A stretch of DNA of 64,000 bases from Pycnococcus provasolii (GCA_049487715.1 CP150553.1:310001-374000); one strand, 5' to 3'; counted from the first letter of the stretch, positions 1 through 10,163 are shown. Notes: generated from the sequence alone by a model not told the origin. A program made the numbers and translations.

Positions 1-3000
1 CTATGACTGCCGCAGTTTGTCGTCGCGTCAACCGCTGCATTAGTGCAACAAGACTGCGTACTGCCCCAGCCTTTGCCGCATGCTTCTTGCGATCATCGGC
101 ATTCTGACTTGTCTCCTCATCTACATTGTCCAGGTCGGCATCACGATTCACAAGCAACTGCATTCCCTTTGTACCGCATGCCTGAAGACATGGTTTTGCT
201 GTGTCAATTAGCGATACGTAAGCCTTCGCAAGTTTGTAATGTCCAGCCATAAGCATGCGTTCACGATTCTCCACAAGCATCATTAGAATATGCCCTGAAT
301 ATTCGCGTGCTGCCGTACAGGCGTTTTCATCCTGGCAGATATTCATCAAACCATCAAGAATGCCGAGATCGGCCATGCACATGGCGCCGGATGGATTAAT
401 AGCAGCAAATGACCATGCACATCCAAGCGCAATCATCTTTGTGCGTCGATGGCACTCCTTCCAAGGCGCCACAATAACAGTGACCAATACTTCGAGAGCC
501 TCGTCTGTGCCCGGACCCCATTCGTCGCCATGTCCAACCTGCGGGCTGATAGTCGTCCACCACGATTGGGGTGCAACCGATCGGGATTTATCCAGCTTGT
601 AGATCTCCTCCTTAACAAATCGTTCGGCATCCGGAGGGACAAGTACCAGCCATAGCATTGCACACCAATACGACATGTGCCTAAGAACTGCGCTGTCATA
701 CCCGAGCATTTCGAAGTGGTCGTCAACGTGAGCTGGAGTTTCTAGGTAAGTCGTCAACCAACCCTTTCCGCAGTTGACAAACGACCTAAAGGAATCCAGC
801 ACTTTGCGCTGTGGACCAGCTTCCACAATCTCCTCAGCCTGCTCCTCTTCTTCGGCAGGCGCCTCGCCTGTCGCTTCTTCGTTTGCCTCGTCTACTGCAG
901 CAACATCATCTTGGGCATCCTCAACTTGAGCTTCGATGCCTTCAACGTCGTCCAATCCGGCATCATCCTCGCCCTCGCCGCCCTCTTCATCATCGCTCTT
1001 GATTTCGGTCGGCTCGGGAGCAGGCTCAGGCTCAGGTTCCTCATCGGCTATTCCTTCCTCGTAGTCACTCCAGCCTGGAGTGAGCCGCAGAAAATTCCTG
1101 CGATTGTCATCGTTACGTAGCGCAACCCACATTCCTGCGACAAAATTCTGTGCAGCGCCAGCGGCATCAAACTCCAATGAAAGTTCCATTTCATTCAAGT
1201 GGTCGTCAAAATCCACATCATCCCATATGTGTACAGGCGTACCTTCCTCACCCTCGGTGGCAAGGTACATCAGAGCTCCCGCCACTGCCTCCATCAACTT
1301 TTTGTGCTCCATCATATCGGAAGACCTGATTTGAAGAGACCGGTATAGCGACCTGTGCATATTAGGGGGTAGCTCCGGAGCGTCATACCCAACGAACCAG
1401 GGTAAGACCAAGTTCGAAAAAGGTTGACGCAGCTTGTAGCGGAATGGGCCATAAAAGCATTCGCTGCCCCTGGATTCTTGATTGTGCAACGTCATCCAGG
1501 CGATAGCACCCGCAATAGTTGAACGTACGGTGTCTACGAAATATTCCGCATTTGGGTCGTACAGTTCATCTTCTTCCTTTGTCAACGGATAATGGGGTGG
1601 CTGAGAGAGCAATGTTGTAATTGTAGAGATACGAAATCCAAATGTGCTGTTCAACCACGGTTCTGCGGCATCCACTGATTTTCCGATGGTTTCATACAAC
1701 AAGCTGCATGTCTCGGGCCGTCGCGCGAAAAGGGCAAGTGTTCCAGCAGTGCACAGCCCAAGACAACCGTAGAAGTTCTTAATTTGCGCCAACAAGTTGA
1801 TCGTCGTATATGCCCAATAGTCAATCTCTCCAAAAAGAACTGATTCGTCAAATTCGTCCATTTCTTGAGAAAGCACACAGATCGCGTATGCTGCACCCCA
1901 CATTGCGACACCCGCAGCCTCCATGATGGCAACTTCATCAACCTCGGTTTGAAGCCGTGGTGGATAACTTCCCTTGCGTTCCCTGTAAGTCTCGCGTTCA
2001 ACGGATCTCTTTCGCATCATAATCAATCCATTATGTATTGTATTTTTACCAGATGCCATCATTTTCATTGCCTTGCCGTTCTTTAGCATCAACTTTAGTG
2101 CATCTGGGTCAGTCGGGAACGTCGCGAGGCAGCATGCTGCGACAAAGCGAAGTCGCGAAATATCGGTCTGATCCTCCATAATATCCATGCAAATTTCAGG
2201 GCCACCAGCTTGAGCAAATAGGAGGCGATTCTCCTTTGATCGCTGCAGGAGCATGAGCACAACCTTCATGCTGTACAGACGACGCCTGTCGGCAAATTCT
2301 TGATACATTGAGTCACCGTCGCGACGCTTCGTGTACTCAATCAGCGTAAGCAAGCCAGGATCCAACAGAGCAAGAGCGTGGCGAGACAAGGAGTCCACAA
2401 CCATCAACGACATGGCGCCAACGGACATCCACTGCAGCAATTCTGCGTTTTCCTCTGTCTTACCTTCATCCTTCATAGCTCTCAATTCATCCTTTGTCGG
2501 TGGCTTCTTTTTCTCATCTTCCTCCTCCTCCTCCTCCTCCTCCTCGCCTTTCTTGCCAGCCGGCTTTTTGGCGAGACCCTTCATCACAGCCAACTCTTGC
2601 TGAATATCAAGGCCCAGGTTCATCGCTTTGTGCAGTCCTTCCATGAAGGCGTTCGGTACTTCCTTCACTTCTTCTTCGTCGTCCATGTCCAAAGTTGGAT
2701 CGGCGCCAGCTTTTGGTGGCTGTGGCGGTGGCGCTTCAGTTGCAGAATTCTCCTCCGCCGGTGATATTGGTTTGCTTGGATCAGGATCCTCACGCAGCAT
2801 CGCCCTTGCCTTGCGGTTGACGGCCAGGGTCCAAACAGCTGCGCAAGCCGGAATCAGCAGCGTGGGATGCGTTTGTTCGACGATGATATGCCCGAGCGAC
2901 TTCACGAGTTCACCGCTTCGCAAAATCTCCGCGTGATGACTGCGTTCAACAGCCATCTCCCACGTTCCGTGCACACCCTGATACATAAGCTTCATCATAC

Positions 3001-3601
3001 GCTTGTATGGCGCCCCGCTCGGATCCTCGGGAAGCTCCTGGCGCAGCTTTGCCTCGAGCATCTTGTTATGCATTTCACGCAGCGTTTCCTTCGAAAATGG
3101 GTACTGCCTTATGCAGTTCTCCCACTGTTCATCGTCCTCCAATTTTTTGCGTTGCTCTGAAAAGTCAAGGTCCGGGCGTCCTTCGATAGGCTTCAGTCGC
3201 GGCTCGTACAGGTCAGCAAAGTGGTAGATGTAAACACGATTCGTTTGATACTTGCCAGTCGTCACCGTGATGTGTTTCTTGTCACCATTCTCCTGTTCCT
3301 CTATCCAAGTCTTCGTTGTCGTTTCGACTTCAACCCACTTCGTATGATCGAACCCGAACAGTGGTCCAACCTTTTCGGAAAAAGTTGTGAGCGTATCGCC
3401 CTTTAACGTCGCCTTCTTCGCAACTGACCCAAAGCCTCCCGTCAGCGCTCCCATCATCCTTATCTTCGCCTTCGCCTTAAGCATCTTCTCGTACGACCTC
3501 GAATAGAAAATGATAGGAAGCGGTAACGGCTCATCCTCCTCGGGCCCATCTAGAACGCGAAAGTCTGCAGAAAACTGCGTGTACAGCCCTGAAGTCGGCA
3601 T
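1..3601 (-). CDS. Large ARM/HEAT-like protein, C-terminus off the left edge
   Basis: One uninterrupted minus-strand frame runs from ATG at 3601 to base 1, giving 1,200 codons with no stop, so the gene continues beyond the window. It starts MPTSGLYTQFSADFRV. The first 250 residues hold Lys/Trp-rich segments. Alpha-helical, Leu/Met/Ala-rich stretches follow, for example LRFVAACCLATFPTD and AGVAMWGAAYAICVLSQE, which look like armadillo or HEAT helices. Two acidic linkers interrupt them: a poly-Glu run near residues 350-362 and a Glu/Asp/Ala region near 845-925. Codon use is regular and the frame closes correctly over the whole length, so I am confident it is a real gene. The family was not recognised; ARM-like is inferred from helix pattern only. 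No membrane segment or signal peptide is evident. Confidence 0.85.
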   Translation of the reverse strand, partial: MPTSGLYTQFSADFRVLDGPEEDEPLPLPIIFYSRSYEKMLKAKAKIRMMGALTGGFGSVAKKATLKGDTLTTFSEKVGPLFGFDHTKWVEVETTTKTWIEEQENGDKKHITVTTGKYQTNRVYIYHFADLYEPRLKPIEGRPDLDFSEQRKKLEDDEQWENCIRQYPFSKETLREMHNKMLEAKLRQELPEDPSGAPYKRMMKLMYQGVHGTWEMAVERSHHAEILRSGELVKSLGHIIVEQTHPTLLIPACAAVWTLAVNRKARAMLREDPDPSKPISPAEENSATEAPPPQPPKAGADPTLDMDDEEEVKEVPNAFMEGLHKAMNLGLDIQQELAVMKGLAKKPAGKKGEEEEEEEEEDEKKKPPTKDELRAMKDEGKTEENAELLQWMSVGAMSLMVVDSLSRHALALLDPGLLTLIEYTKRRDGDSMYQEFADRRRLYSMKVVLMLLQRSKENRLLFAQAGGPEICMDIMEDQTDISRLRFVAACCLATFPTDPDALKLMLKNGKAMKMMASGKNTIHNGLIMMRKRSVERETYRERKGSYPPRLQTEVDEVAIMEAAGVAMWGAAYAICVLSQEMDEFDESVLFGEIDYWAYTTINLLAQIKNFYGCLGLCTAGTLALFARRPETCSLLYETIGKSVDAAEPWLNSTFGFRISTITTLLSQPPHYPLTKEEDELYDPNAEYFVDTVRSTIAGAIAWMTLHNQESRGSECFYGPFRYKLRQPFSNLVLPWFVGYDAPELPPNMHRSLYRSLQIRSSDMMEHKKLMEAVAGALMYLATEGEEGTPVHIWDDVDFDDHLNEMELSLEFDAAGAAQNFVAGMWVALRNDDNRRNFLRLTPGWSDYEEGIADEEPEPEPAPEPTEIKSDDEEGGEGEDDAGLDDVEGIEAQVEDAQDDVAAVDEANEEATGEAPAEEEEQAEEIVEAGPQRKVLDSFRSFVNCGKGWLTTYLETPAHVDDHFEMLGYDSAVLRHMSYWCAMLWLVLVPPDAERFVKEEIYKLDKSRSVAPQSWWTTISPQVGHGDEWGPGTDEALEVLVTVIVAPWKECHRRTKMIALGCAWSFAAINPSGAMCMADLGILDGLMNICQDENACTAAREYSGHILMMLVENRERMLMAGHYKLAKAYVSLIDTAKPCLQACGTKGMQLLVNRDADLDNVDEETSQNADDRKKHAAKAGAVRSLVALMQRLTRRQTAAVI

Positions 3602-4415
3602 GTTTGCCCGTACGAAGCAGGCAAGCCCGCACGCCCGCACGCGAGTGGGAGCTTACCCTTCCTTGCAAGATGGGCAGCCCGCAAGCAGCGTGAGTCAGCT
3701 ACCAAGAGTCCAGCAATAGTCAGCAAGAGGAGGCGCCACTGGCCGAGGGTTGCGGAGAGCGCCAGCACACCGCCTCAGTACCAGTGCACGACGCAGTACG
3801 CGCTGCTGATGGCCCTCCCCTGGTGATGGAGGAAGTGCGAGGGAAGGCGGAGGGAAGGGGGGAGGGTTCTGAGGGAAAGGAGGGAGGGAGAGGGGAGGGG
3901 AGGGGGGAAGGAAGGACGTGGGACCCGGGACTTGATGAACAGCAGCCGGGGATTGATTGATGGGCTCAATTTGGGACCCGTGATTGTGATGGGAGGTCTG
4001 ATGGTCGCCATTTGTGCCCTCTCCCCTCCCTCAACGCAGGAGGAAGGGCGCAGTTAACGGGTCAGCCTGCGGTAGCTTAACCGGCAGACAGCAGATTAAC
4101 TTAACTGGCTGTGCCGACTCAGACTGCCAGAAGCAGAAGGAAGGCCTCTACGATAGAATAGGACCCGGTAAGTTTACGACTGCCTGCAGGACTTCCTAGC
4201 TACATTAGACTTCTACTCCCTGGGAGTAGAAATCCGCCATCTTTCACACAAGAAAAAACCCTAACCCAAAAAAACCGCCTGTCGTACCTGTACATACTGT
4301 ACGGGTAGGGTTAGTAGAGTAGGGTAAGCTAAAAAGGGGGTCTAGGGGTTCACTGAAATGGAAAGGAAAAAGTGACAGGTGACAGGTTAAGTTTAAGGTT
4401 AGGTGGCGTTTCCTT
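3602..4415. other. Intergenic region between ARM-like gene and kinesin
   Basis: No convincing gene. It holds the presumed promoter of the ARM-like gene, a GGGA/GGAGG purine-rich stretch at about 3830-3915, and the 3' flank of the kinesin gene. An imperfectly telomere-like run (GGTAGGGTTAG, GGTTAAGTTTAAGGTTAGG) lies at 4300-4405. Confidence 0.5.
4211..4231. repeat. Short perfect inverted repeat
   Basis: TTCTACTCCC and its exact reverse complement are separated by a single T. It could form a small hairpin in the 3' flank of the kinesin gene. Function is unknown. Confidence 0.5.
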
Positions 4416-7196
4416 TCACCCACGTCTTGCGCCGAATGCTGACACGACGCGAGGACGTTCAAGTCCGGGCGAGGTTCCAGGACGCATGCCGGTTGACGTT
4501 CCAGGACGCACGCCGGTCGACGAAGGACGCACGCCGGTCGACGAAGGACGCACGCCCTGCGATGTCGACGGACGATGAAATCCTTGCTGTCGCTTGCTCG
4601 CGTCGAGTGCAATGCGCAAATCCATATTCTTTCGGCGCTCCAGCACCAATTGCCGACTCTTCTCCCGTGACTCGTGCTCGAGTTGCCGTATGTATTCCAC
4701 CGTTTGGTCGGATGCGAGCTCATTCTCAATCTCGTCCGCGAGTGCCAACTTTTCGCGATCGAGAACCTGCTGCTTCTGTGCATCACTTGCTACTGCAAGC
4801 TGCTGTCGAAGCCGTGAAATCTCTCCTCGCAGCTCCGCTTCTGCCATTGCCGCCGTCTCCGCCTCCGAGCGCGCCTTCTCGCGCGCACCGTCTGTTCGCG
4901 CAACGACGTCCAGCTTCATTGCCCCGTTCACTAGCATCCTCAGCTTGTTTCGGCGCTCTACATTTGAAAGCTTGGGCATATCGCGAGTAGGGATGACATA
5001 GCTCTTCAGCCCAGACTTTTCTTTGATGGCATAGTGGCCACTTTCAAGCTGCTCAATCACTCGCGTAATCTTCACCGCGTACTCCCAAAGATTTGAGTTT
5101 TCCTCCCGAAGCATTGACAACGTGGATTCCGCCGAAGCTCGGTAATCCCTAAGCTCGCGAGCGCTCGCAACGCGATGCTTGCGCTCCTCACCTAGAAAGT
5201 ATTCTGCCTGGTCCTTGACATTTTTCACGGCTGTCAGCTTCTCCTCAGCCACCGCGCGCATCTGACTGCGGCACTCCAGGCGCACCATTTCTTCAGCCTG
5301 CCTCGTCGCCTCAGTCACCACCTCCTTCTCCGTGAATGAATTTTCCACCTTTCGAGGCAGCACCGAAGTTAACGAGAGGAGCTCACGACGCACCTCACCA
5401 CCCTCACGTCGGCTTAAAACTAGTGCATCCGTGAGTTCCTGCTGAACCTGAATTGCTGTTTGCTTTTCCCGTGATCGCTCGAGCTCGATCTTTGCAATCT
5501 CCTTATCTTTTCTTTGCCTATCCGCACGATTTTTATCATTCAATTTCGCCTCGATGGCCTCGACGTGCTTCTGCAACTTTTCGGTCGTAGTACGCGAGTC
5601 GATGAGATCCCTTTCAGCTTCATTCACACGTTCTCTGAGATTATCGCGTTCCGTCAACGCCTCGTTGAGGTCGTTTTCCATCCGCCGCATCTGTAGCATG
5701 CGCTCCGTATTTGAACCAGAGCCACCCATGGACTTGGTCTTGGACATTCGCGGCTCCGACATACCTGTCGTCGACTTGGCATCTGCGCTTGGCGACAGAG
5801 TCTCGTCGTCGCCAGGTAGCTTTGGCTTCTCCTTAATGTGAAGATGCTTCATGTACTCGCGTCCGCCAACCTTCTCGAGTAACTTCTGGTAGTGGCCGTG
5901 CGTCAGTTCCAGATTGTATCGCAGCGTGCTGACTTCCACCTCGAGGCGCTGTATCATTGCCTCCTTGTCGTGCACATGCACCGTGCTGAGGCCATCCGCT
6001 GATTGGATGTTGACGTTGTCCGGCATTGGTGGCATGCCTTCCCCCTCTTCAGGCTGAGGTGGCATGTCACCATCGTCGTGACTTTTCGGACTGTACTTGC
6101 ACTTGGCAACGTACTGCAGCGTCAGAAGGCTCTCGTCGTAGGCATCGCGCTCCTGCTGCACGTGCCCAACGGCAAATATGCGACTTGTGGTAGGCCGCAT
6201 ACCTTGGTAGAGCATCTTGGTGAGCATCGAAGCGCGGTACGGAACTTGGTGCTCAGGCCGACCTCTGCTCAGCATGTAGCACACCTGCTGAAGTGCGTGC
6301 AGGCCAGCGTTGATTGAACCACGCTCTCGAAGCATCACAGGGTCGCTGACAAATTCCAACCTCTCAGAACCGGCACACACGACGAACGTCAGGATGGATT
6401 CAGTATTCTCGCTCGACGCACCAGCAGGTGAAGGCACGTACACGCTGACGATGGTGTGTGCGCGCTTTGACTGGCCAACTCCACCAGCCAAGGCCGCACG
6501 GCGCTTGAGAACCTTGATTACGGATTCACTCAACTCACTAGCACTCGCAACGGGGTGTCGGTAAACCTGCGCGTCGTAGGCGCCGCCTTCCACCTCGTCA
6601 ACGGCAACAGGTGGCAGCGACGCGACTGTGGCCGGCGAAATACGACCACGCGCGGCGACCTTCCGCGTTGTACTTGGCATTGCACTTTCTGGAGGCGGTG
6701 CCAACACAAACTTGCCAACATCACGCGCCGCGGCAATGTACACGTCGACGACGCTAAGTGAGATGCCCGTGGAGGCACCTCCGCCCCTGGCAGGCCTCTT
6801 CGCCACGGCTGCAAACACCTCTGAAGCCGCGCGGTGAATCAATCCGTGCGAAGTCTGCGCAGCCTGCGACTTCGCCAGGTAGCTTCCAAAAGCAGTGTGA
6901 GTCTTTCCCGAGTCAGCAGCACCGTAGAAGATCATCGTCGCGTCTCCGCCCGCAACGACATGCTCGACAAGGGGCTTAGCCAACTGCTCGTAGTTCTCGT
7001 TTGGGCTTGCGGTTGCTGCCGATGTTCCGTCCACGGTGTACTCGTTGCTCCTGTTTCTTATTTCGTTTCGTATGCGCACAACTCCTTGCGCCATGCAAGA
7101 CACCACAGAAGCCTTGGCCGGGTTCGCCATCCCCGTCTCCGCGTCATGCTCGGAAGGCTTGACGACGACGAACGTGCGCACGAGCTCAGGCGCCAT
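4416..7196 (-). CDS. Kinesin-like protein with degenerate nucleotide switches
   Basis: 926 residues from ATG at 7196 (MAPELVRTFVVVKPSEHD); upstream in-frame sequence is C/T-rich and looks like 5' UTR. An N-terminal kinesin motor spans about residues 7-370. The P-loop GAADSGKT (92-99) keeps the Walker A lysine. The later motor motif SINAGLHALQQVCYMLSRG and VPYRASMLTKML match kinesin alpha-4/alpha-5. The switch I signature SSRSH reads SKRAH (243-247). The switch II signature DLAGSE reads VCAGSE, with Val273 in the position of the catalytic Asp. Residues about 440-880 form a long coiled coil rich in Glu/Arg/Leu. The C-terminus carries short RPSSTGV/RPGTS repeats encoded by a small tandem DNA repeat near 4495-4555. 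Family assignment is firm. Loss of normal ATPase activity is inference. Confidence 0.88.
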   Translation of the reverse strand: MAPELVRTFVVVKPSEHDAETGMANPAKASVVSCMAQGVVRIRNEIRNRSNEYTVDGTSAATASPNENYEQLAKPLVEHVVAGGDATMIFYGAADSGKTHTAFGSYLAKSQAAQTSHGLIHRAASEVFAAVAKRPARGGGASTGISLSVVDVYIAAARDVGKFVLAPPPESAMPSTTRKVAARGRISPATVASLPPVAVDEVEGGAYDAQVYRHPVASASELSESVIKVLKRRAALAGGVGQSKRAHTIVSVYVPSPAGASSENTESILTFVVCAGSERLEFVSDPVMLRERGSINAGLHALQQVCYMLSRGRPEHQVPYRASMLTKMLYQGMRPTTSRIFAVGHVQQERDAYDESLLTLQYVAKCKYSPKSHDDGDMPPQPEEGEGMPPMPDNVNIQSADGLSTVHVHDKEAMIQRLEVEVSTLRYNLELTHGHYQKLLEKVGGREYMKHLHIKEKPKLPGDDETLSPSADAKSTTGMSEPRMSKTKSMGGSGSNTERMLQMRRMENDLNEALTERDNLRERVNEAERDLIDSRTTTEKLQKHVEAIEAKLNDKNRADRQRKDKEIAKIELERSREKQTAIQVQQELTDALVLSRREGGEVRRELLSLTSVLPRKVENSFTEKEVVTEATRQAEEMVRLECRSQMRAVAEEKLTAVKNVKDQAEYFLGEERKHRVASARELRDYRASAESTLSMLREENSNLWEYAVKITRVIEQLESGHYAIKEKSGLKSYVIPTRDMPKLSNVERRNKLRMLVNGAMKLDVVARTDGAREKARSEAETAAMAEAELRGEISRLRQQLAVASDAQKQQVLDREKLALADEIENELASDQTVEYIRQLEHESREKSRQLVLERRKNMDLRIALDASKRQQGFHRPSTSQGVRPSSTGVRPSSTGVRPGTSTGMRPGTSPGLERPRVVSAFGARRG

Positions 7197-7647
7197 GCCT
7201 GCGACCCGCTCTTTGCCTCGCGTCGAGTCGAGTCGTCGTGTCGGAGCGTCGTGCAGTCGGTATCGGGTCTCGAGGGGCTGGGGGCTTGGGAGGGGGGGAG
7301 GGGACGGGAAGGAGGGAGGGCAGGAGGTTTTCTCGTTGTTGACTCGCTGTGACTCGCGTGCTTGATGAGCGGGTTGACTTGCAAGTCGTCGACCGGCCTT
7401 CCATCGTACCCTTTGCACTGGTCTGACCGGGCAACGGAGGAGGGAGGAGGGCAGAGCCATGCAATTGCGTCGACTAAGTAGTCGACTCCAAGCTCTCGTT
7501 GGGTCCTCTCGCAACGAACACAGGTGGAGGAATCGCCAAATCACACCACCGGCCGGGTTTCGGAAGGTGCCGGGACCCCTTGTTGAGCTAACATCATTGT
7601 TAGGCTGAAGTTGGGGGTTATTCAGACGATTCCGACCGGAGGGAGAC
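7197..7647. promoter_or_regulatory. Divergent promoter region, kinesin and beta-helix genes
   Basis: The two genes start outward from this 451-bp gap. It contains a G-rich stretch at 7285-7325 and no TATA box that I can identify. It presumably holds both promoters. Confidence 0.4.
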
Positions 7648-8745
7648 GTGGTGGCAGATCCCATAGTACTACAAAAAACGAGTCTTGTGGTGATGGACAC
7701 CTCGACGACAAGAGTAAGGCAGCAAAGATGGAGACAAACACGGCAACACCGCGTCCAGACGCGGTGTTGCGATCGTGGCGGTGCTGTCAAACATGTCGCT
7801 GGCGCAACCCTAAGAGACCAACCTCAACACTCAAGAAGACTCGCGCTTCTCGGGGGCACGGGTGTTGTCGTCGGGATCACGAAGTCGCTGGCGCTCGCTG
7901 AAGAACCTATACGCGTGCGAACGAGCGATGGCGAACTAGTGTCGTCATTTGCAACAGTTGAGGAAGCGGTGGCAGCCTGCCCTGACGGAGGAGCGGTGCT
8001 TCTTGCGCCGGGAACGAGGTATGAATCGAGGGTCATCGTGAACAACGCGAGAAGCGTTACGGTCATCGCGACAGCGGACGTGGGGGAAGCACTTTCGCCG
8101 CCAGACGAGCAGCAGGCACCGCCAGCGACTCTCATCCACCGCACAAGTACTCCGTACGAGTCTGTCGTCGAAGCGAGCGGAGGTGCGCGTGTGAGCATCG
8201 TCAACGTGGACATCTTGCACTCCAGTAAGTCGGTAGCTCGAAACTACGCCGTGCTAGCGTGCGAGGAGTCGCGCGTCAGCCTCACGAAGAGCGTAGTGAC
8301 GAGCGAAACTGGAAGCGGCGTTGGCTGTGAGGGGGGAGCTATCTCGTTGGATCGCGTGCTAGTCACAAACTGCAGCAACCACGGTGCGCTCCTGCAGGGA
8401 GGACTTGAGGGTGACACTTGGGACGACGAGCAGCAGAGCAAGCCGGGATCCTCCATCTCGAACAGTCAGTTTGTGTCCAACGGCGGTGACGGCGTGTACT
8501 TCCGCGACGGGGCAGGTTGTCTGCTGTTGAAGAATGTGAAAACGGAGAAAAATGCTATCTCGGGAATCCACGTCGGCACTGGCGTCGTTGGTGGGACGGC
8601 ACAGGTGAAAGTTGACAACGTTGCCTCCGTGGGCGATCGCAAGGGGGGCGTACTTATCGAAGCTACGAAAGGCGGCATGGGCCGAGATGCCGCCGAGGAG
8701 CTTGCGCATACCTTCAGCAAAGACGTGCAGGTGGTCATTACGTAG
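7648..8745 (+). CDS. Right-handed beta-helix (pectate-lyase-fold) protein, probable thylakoid lumen
   Basis: 365 residues from ATG at 7648; Met16 (7693) is an alternative start. Residues about 95-345 contain repeated short beta-strand turns such as VSIVNVDILHSSKS, SISNSQFVSNGGDGVYFRDG and LLLKNVKTEKNAISGIHVG, typical of parallel beta-helix repeats. The N-terminal 60 residues are Arg/Gln/Thr-rich without acidic residues, like a plastid transit peptide. They are followed by a twin-Arg (63-64), a hydrophobic stretch LALLGGTGVVVGI and an ALA site ending at residue 84, the layout of a Tat-dependent thylakoid-lumen signal. Catalytic residues were not identified, so it may be a binding or structural protein. 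The fold is fairly sure; the localisation is inferred. Confidence 0.8.
   Translation: MVADPIVLQKTSLVVMDTSTTRVRQQRWRQTRQHRVQTRCCDRGGAVKHVAGATLRDQPQHSRRLALLGGTGVVVGITKSLALAEEPIRVRTSDGELVSSFATVEEAVAACPDGGAVLLAPGTRYESRVIVNNARSVTVIATADVGEALSPPDEQQAPPATLIHRTSTPYESVVEASGGARVSIVNVDILHSSKSVARNYAVLACEESRVSLTKSVVTSETGSGVGCEGGAISLDRVLVTNCSNHGALLQGGLEGDTWDDEQQSKPGSSISNSQFVSNGGDGVYFRDGAGCLLLKNVKTEKNAISGIHVGTGVVGGTAQVKVDNVASVGDRKGGVLIEATKGGMGRDAAEELAHTFSKDVQVVIT
7743..7770. repeat. 13-bp perfect inverted repeat inside the beta-helix gene
   Basis: GCAACACCGCGTC is followed after 2 nt by its exact reverse complement. It lies in the transit-peptide coding region and could form a strong mRNA hairpin. Confidence 0.6.
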
Positions 8746-8802
8746 CAAGTAAAAAATGCTTCGTTAACGTCGTGTATATTATGTAACATGTTTCTTTTTT
8801 CC

Positions 8803-9488
8803 TCACCGCCACGGCGCGATCTCGACGCACTCGATGGTGTTGGCATCAAAGTCACGGAAGAACACAGCGGGTCGTCCGCTCTTGGAGGCTGTGTACTTGA
8901 TGGAAAAGTCATCCAGCAAGTCCGTTAGCACACTAACGCTTTCCACGCCGAGGCAGACGTGACGGTCGCGCCCTCCGTGCGTAGGTCTGCTGGCCAAGTC
9001 CGTGGGGTCCGGGTTTGGCAGCTCCATGATGTGTAGCATTTCAGGACCCCAGTACAGCCACGCGCCACGGTATGGCAGCTTGGGGTGGTTGCGTCCTTGC
9101 GCCTGTTCCATGCCGAGAATGCCGCAATAGAAGTCGAGTGCACGCTCGAGGTTGCTCACTATAATCGCTGCATGTTTGCAGTGTGTGTTTTTATTGGATT
9201 TGGTGAGAACATTCTTGAAGATGTGTGCAACGAGGAAAATGTGTCAAACTCACCAACGTGGTGTACACCTGTAAACTTCACCGCACCACCAGGTCGCCCA
9301 GCGGCCTGCGACGCGAGTCGGGCAATTGTCTCGTCCGTCGGTCCTACCCAGGAAAGTGTGTCATCACTCTCGTCTGTCGCGGCCGCTGTAACTCTGACAG
9401 TCTTTGTCAAGCGTTTTCGGTGTTGACGACTCGCACGGGTGGGCTGACGACCTACGGCACAACAGCCATTCTTCCCCAAGAGATTCAT
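8803..9488 (-). CDS. VOC/glyoxalase-family protein, plastid-targeted, one intron
   Basis: Two exons join to 199 residues: exon 1 9254-9488 (ATG at 9488) and exon 2 8803-9167, with an 86-nt intron 9168-9253 (GTGAGT...TGCAG). Splicing restores the family N-terminus VHHVAIIVSNLERALDFYCG across the junction, which neither exon encodes alone. Metal-site candidates are the His of VHHVAI, the His of MLHIMEL or DRHVCLGV, and the Glu of IECVEI near the C-terminus. Residues 1-45 are Arg/Lys/Thr-rich and resemble a plastid transit peptide. A single VOC module normally works as a dimer or as a lyase/dioxygenase relative; the substrate cannot be told. It is convergent with the beta-helix gene, 57 bp away. 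An in-frame upstream region to 9623 seems to be UTR. Confidence 0.85.
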
Positions 9489-9668
9489 CTTTCGGAAACA
9501 AAAATTGTCTCTGCGTTGGGGGGAATGGGAATGGGGCGGGGCGAACCTTACTCCGAAATATGAGTCGTGTCCCCTGGCCTGGGTATACAAATATTCGTTT
9601 GCGGGGTGAGACAAGACGCGCACCTTAACGCGATGTCGACTGACGCCATGTCGTGAAGAAATGGAATA

Positions 9669-9839
9669 TCAATAACACAAAGTCAATACACAAACAGCGT
9701 CGTACACGTCGTTACGTCGTTCACTGCTGATCCACCGCGTGTCTGATGGCTTGACCGTATCCCCGTATGCCGCCAAGCACATGCCAACGGCCGCCCCTGA
9801 CGTGAGCGCAAGCACGACCAGGGCGGCGAGCACGTCCAT
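9669..9839 (-). CDS. Possible small membrane protein
   Basis: ATG at 9839 opens 56 codons starting MDVLAALVVLALTSGAAVGM, a plausible transmembrane helix, then a polar tail. The same frame is open upstream to 10154 with a second hydrophobic patch (LIGALLTAAAGCACRAFW), so the gene could be longer or have another exon. No family was recognised. It lies in the gap divergent from the syntaxin gene. Treat it as a hypothesis only. Confidence 0.25.
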   Translation of the reverse strand: MDVLAALVVLALTSGAAVGMCLAAYGDTVKPSDTRWISSERRNDVYDAVCVLTLCY

Positions 9840-10163
9840 CCCTGTGCACCAGAAAGCACGGCAAGCACACCCGGCCGCAGCAGTTAAGAGAGCGCCTATG
9901 AGCCGAGGAGGGCGGAGTGGAGTGGGCGCGCACGAAAAATAATGGCGCAGAGACGAACTCCCCCGGGGGCTAAAACCCGAACTGGGCTCGTTTGAGGAAT
10001 CGTTTTCTCCCGAAGAAGCAGAAGCAAAGGAAGAAGGGGAAGTTTGAGCTCCTTCTTTTTTTCCCCTTCCGACCTGCGGCCTCGGTCTCGACCAAAACAA
10101 ACGCTTGCTACAGCTATAGGTACGCCACAGTCCACACACGCACGCGAAACGCACAAGCGCGCC

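Noticed and set aside
4403-4990. 195-codon plus-strand ORF
   Set aside because: Antisense to the kinesin coiled coil.
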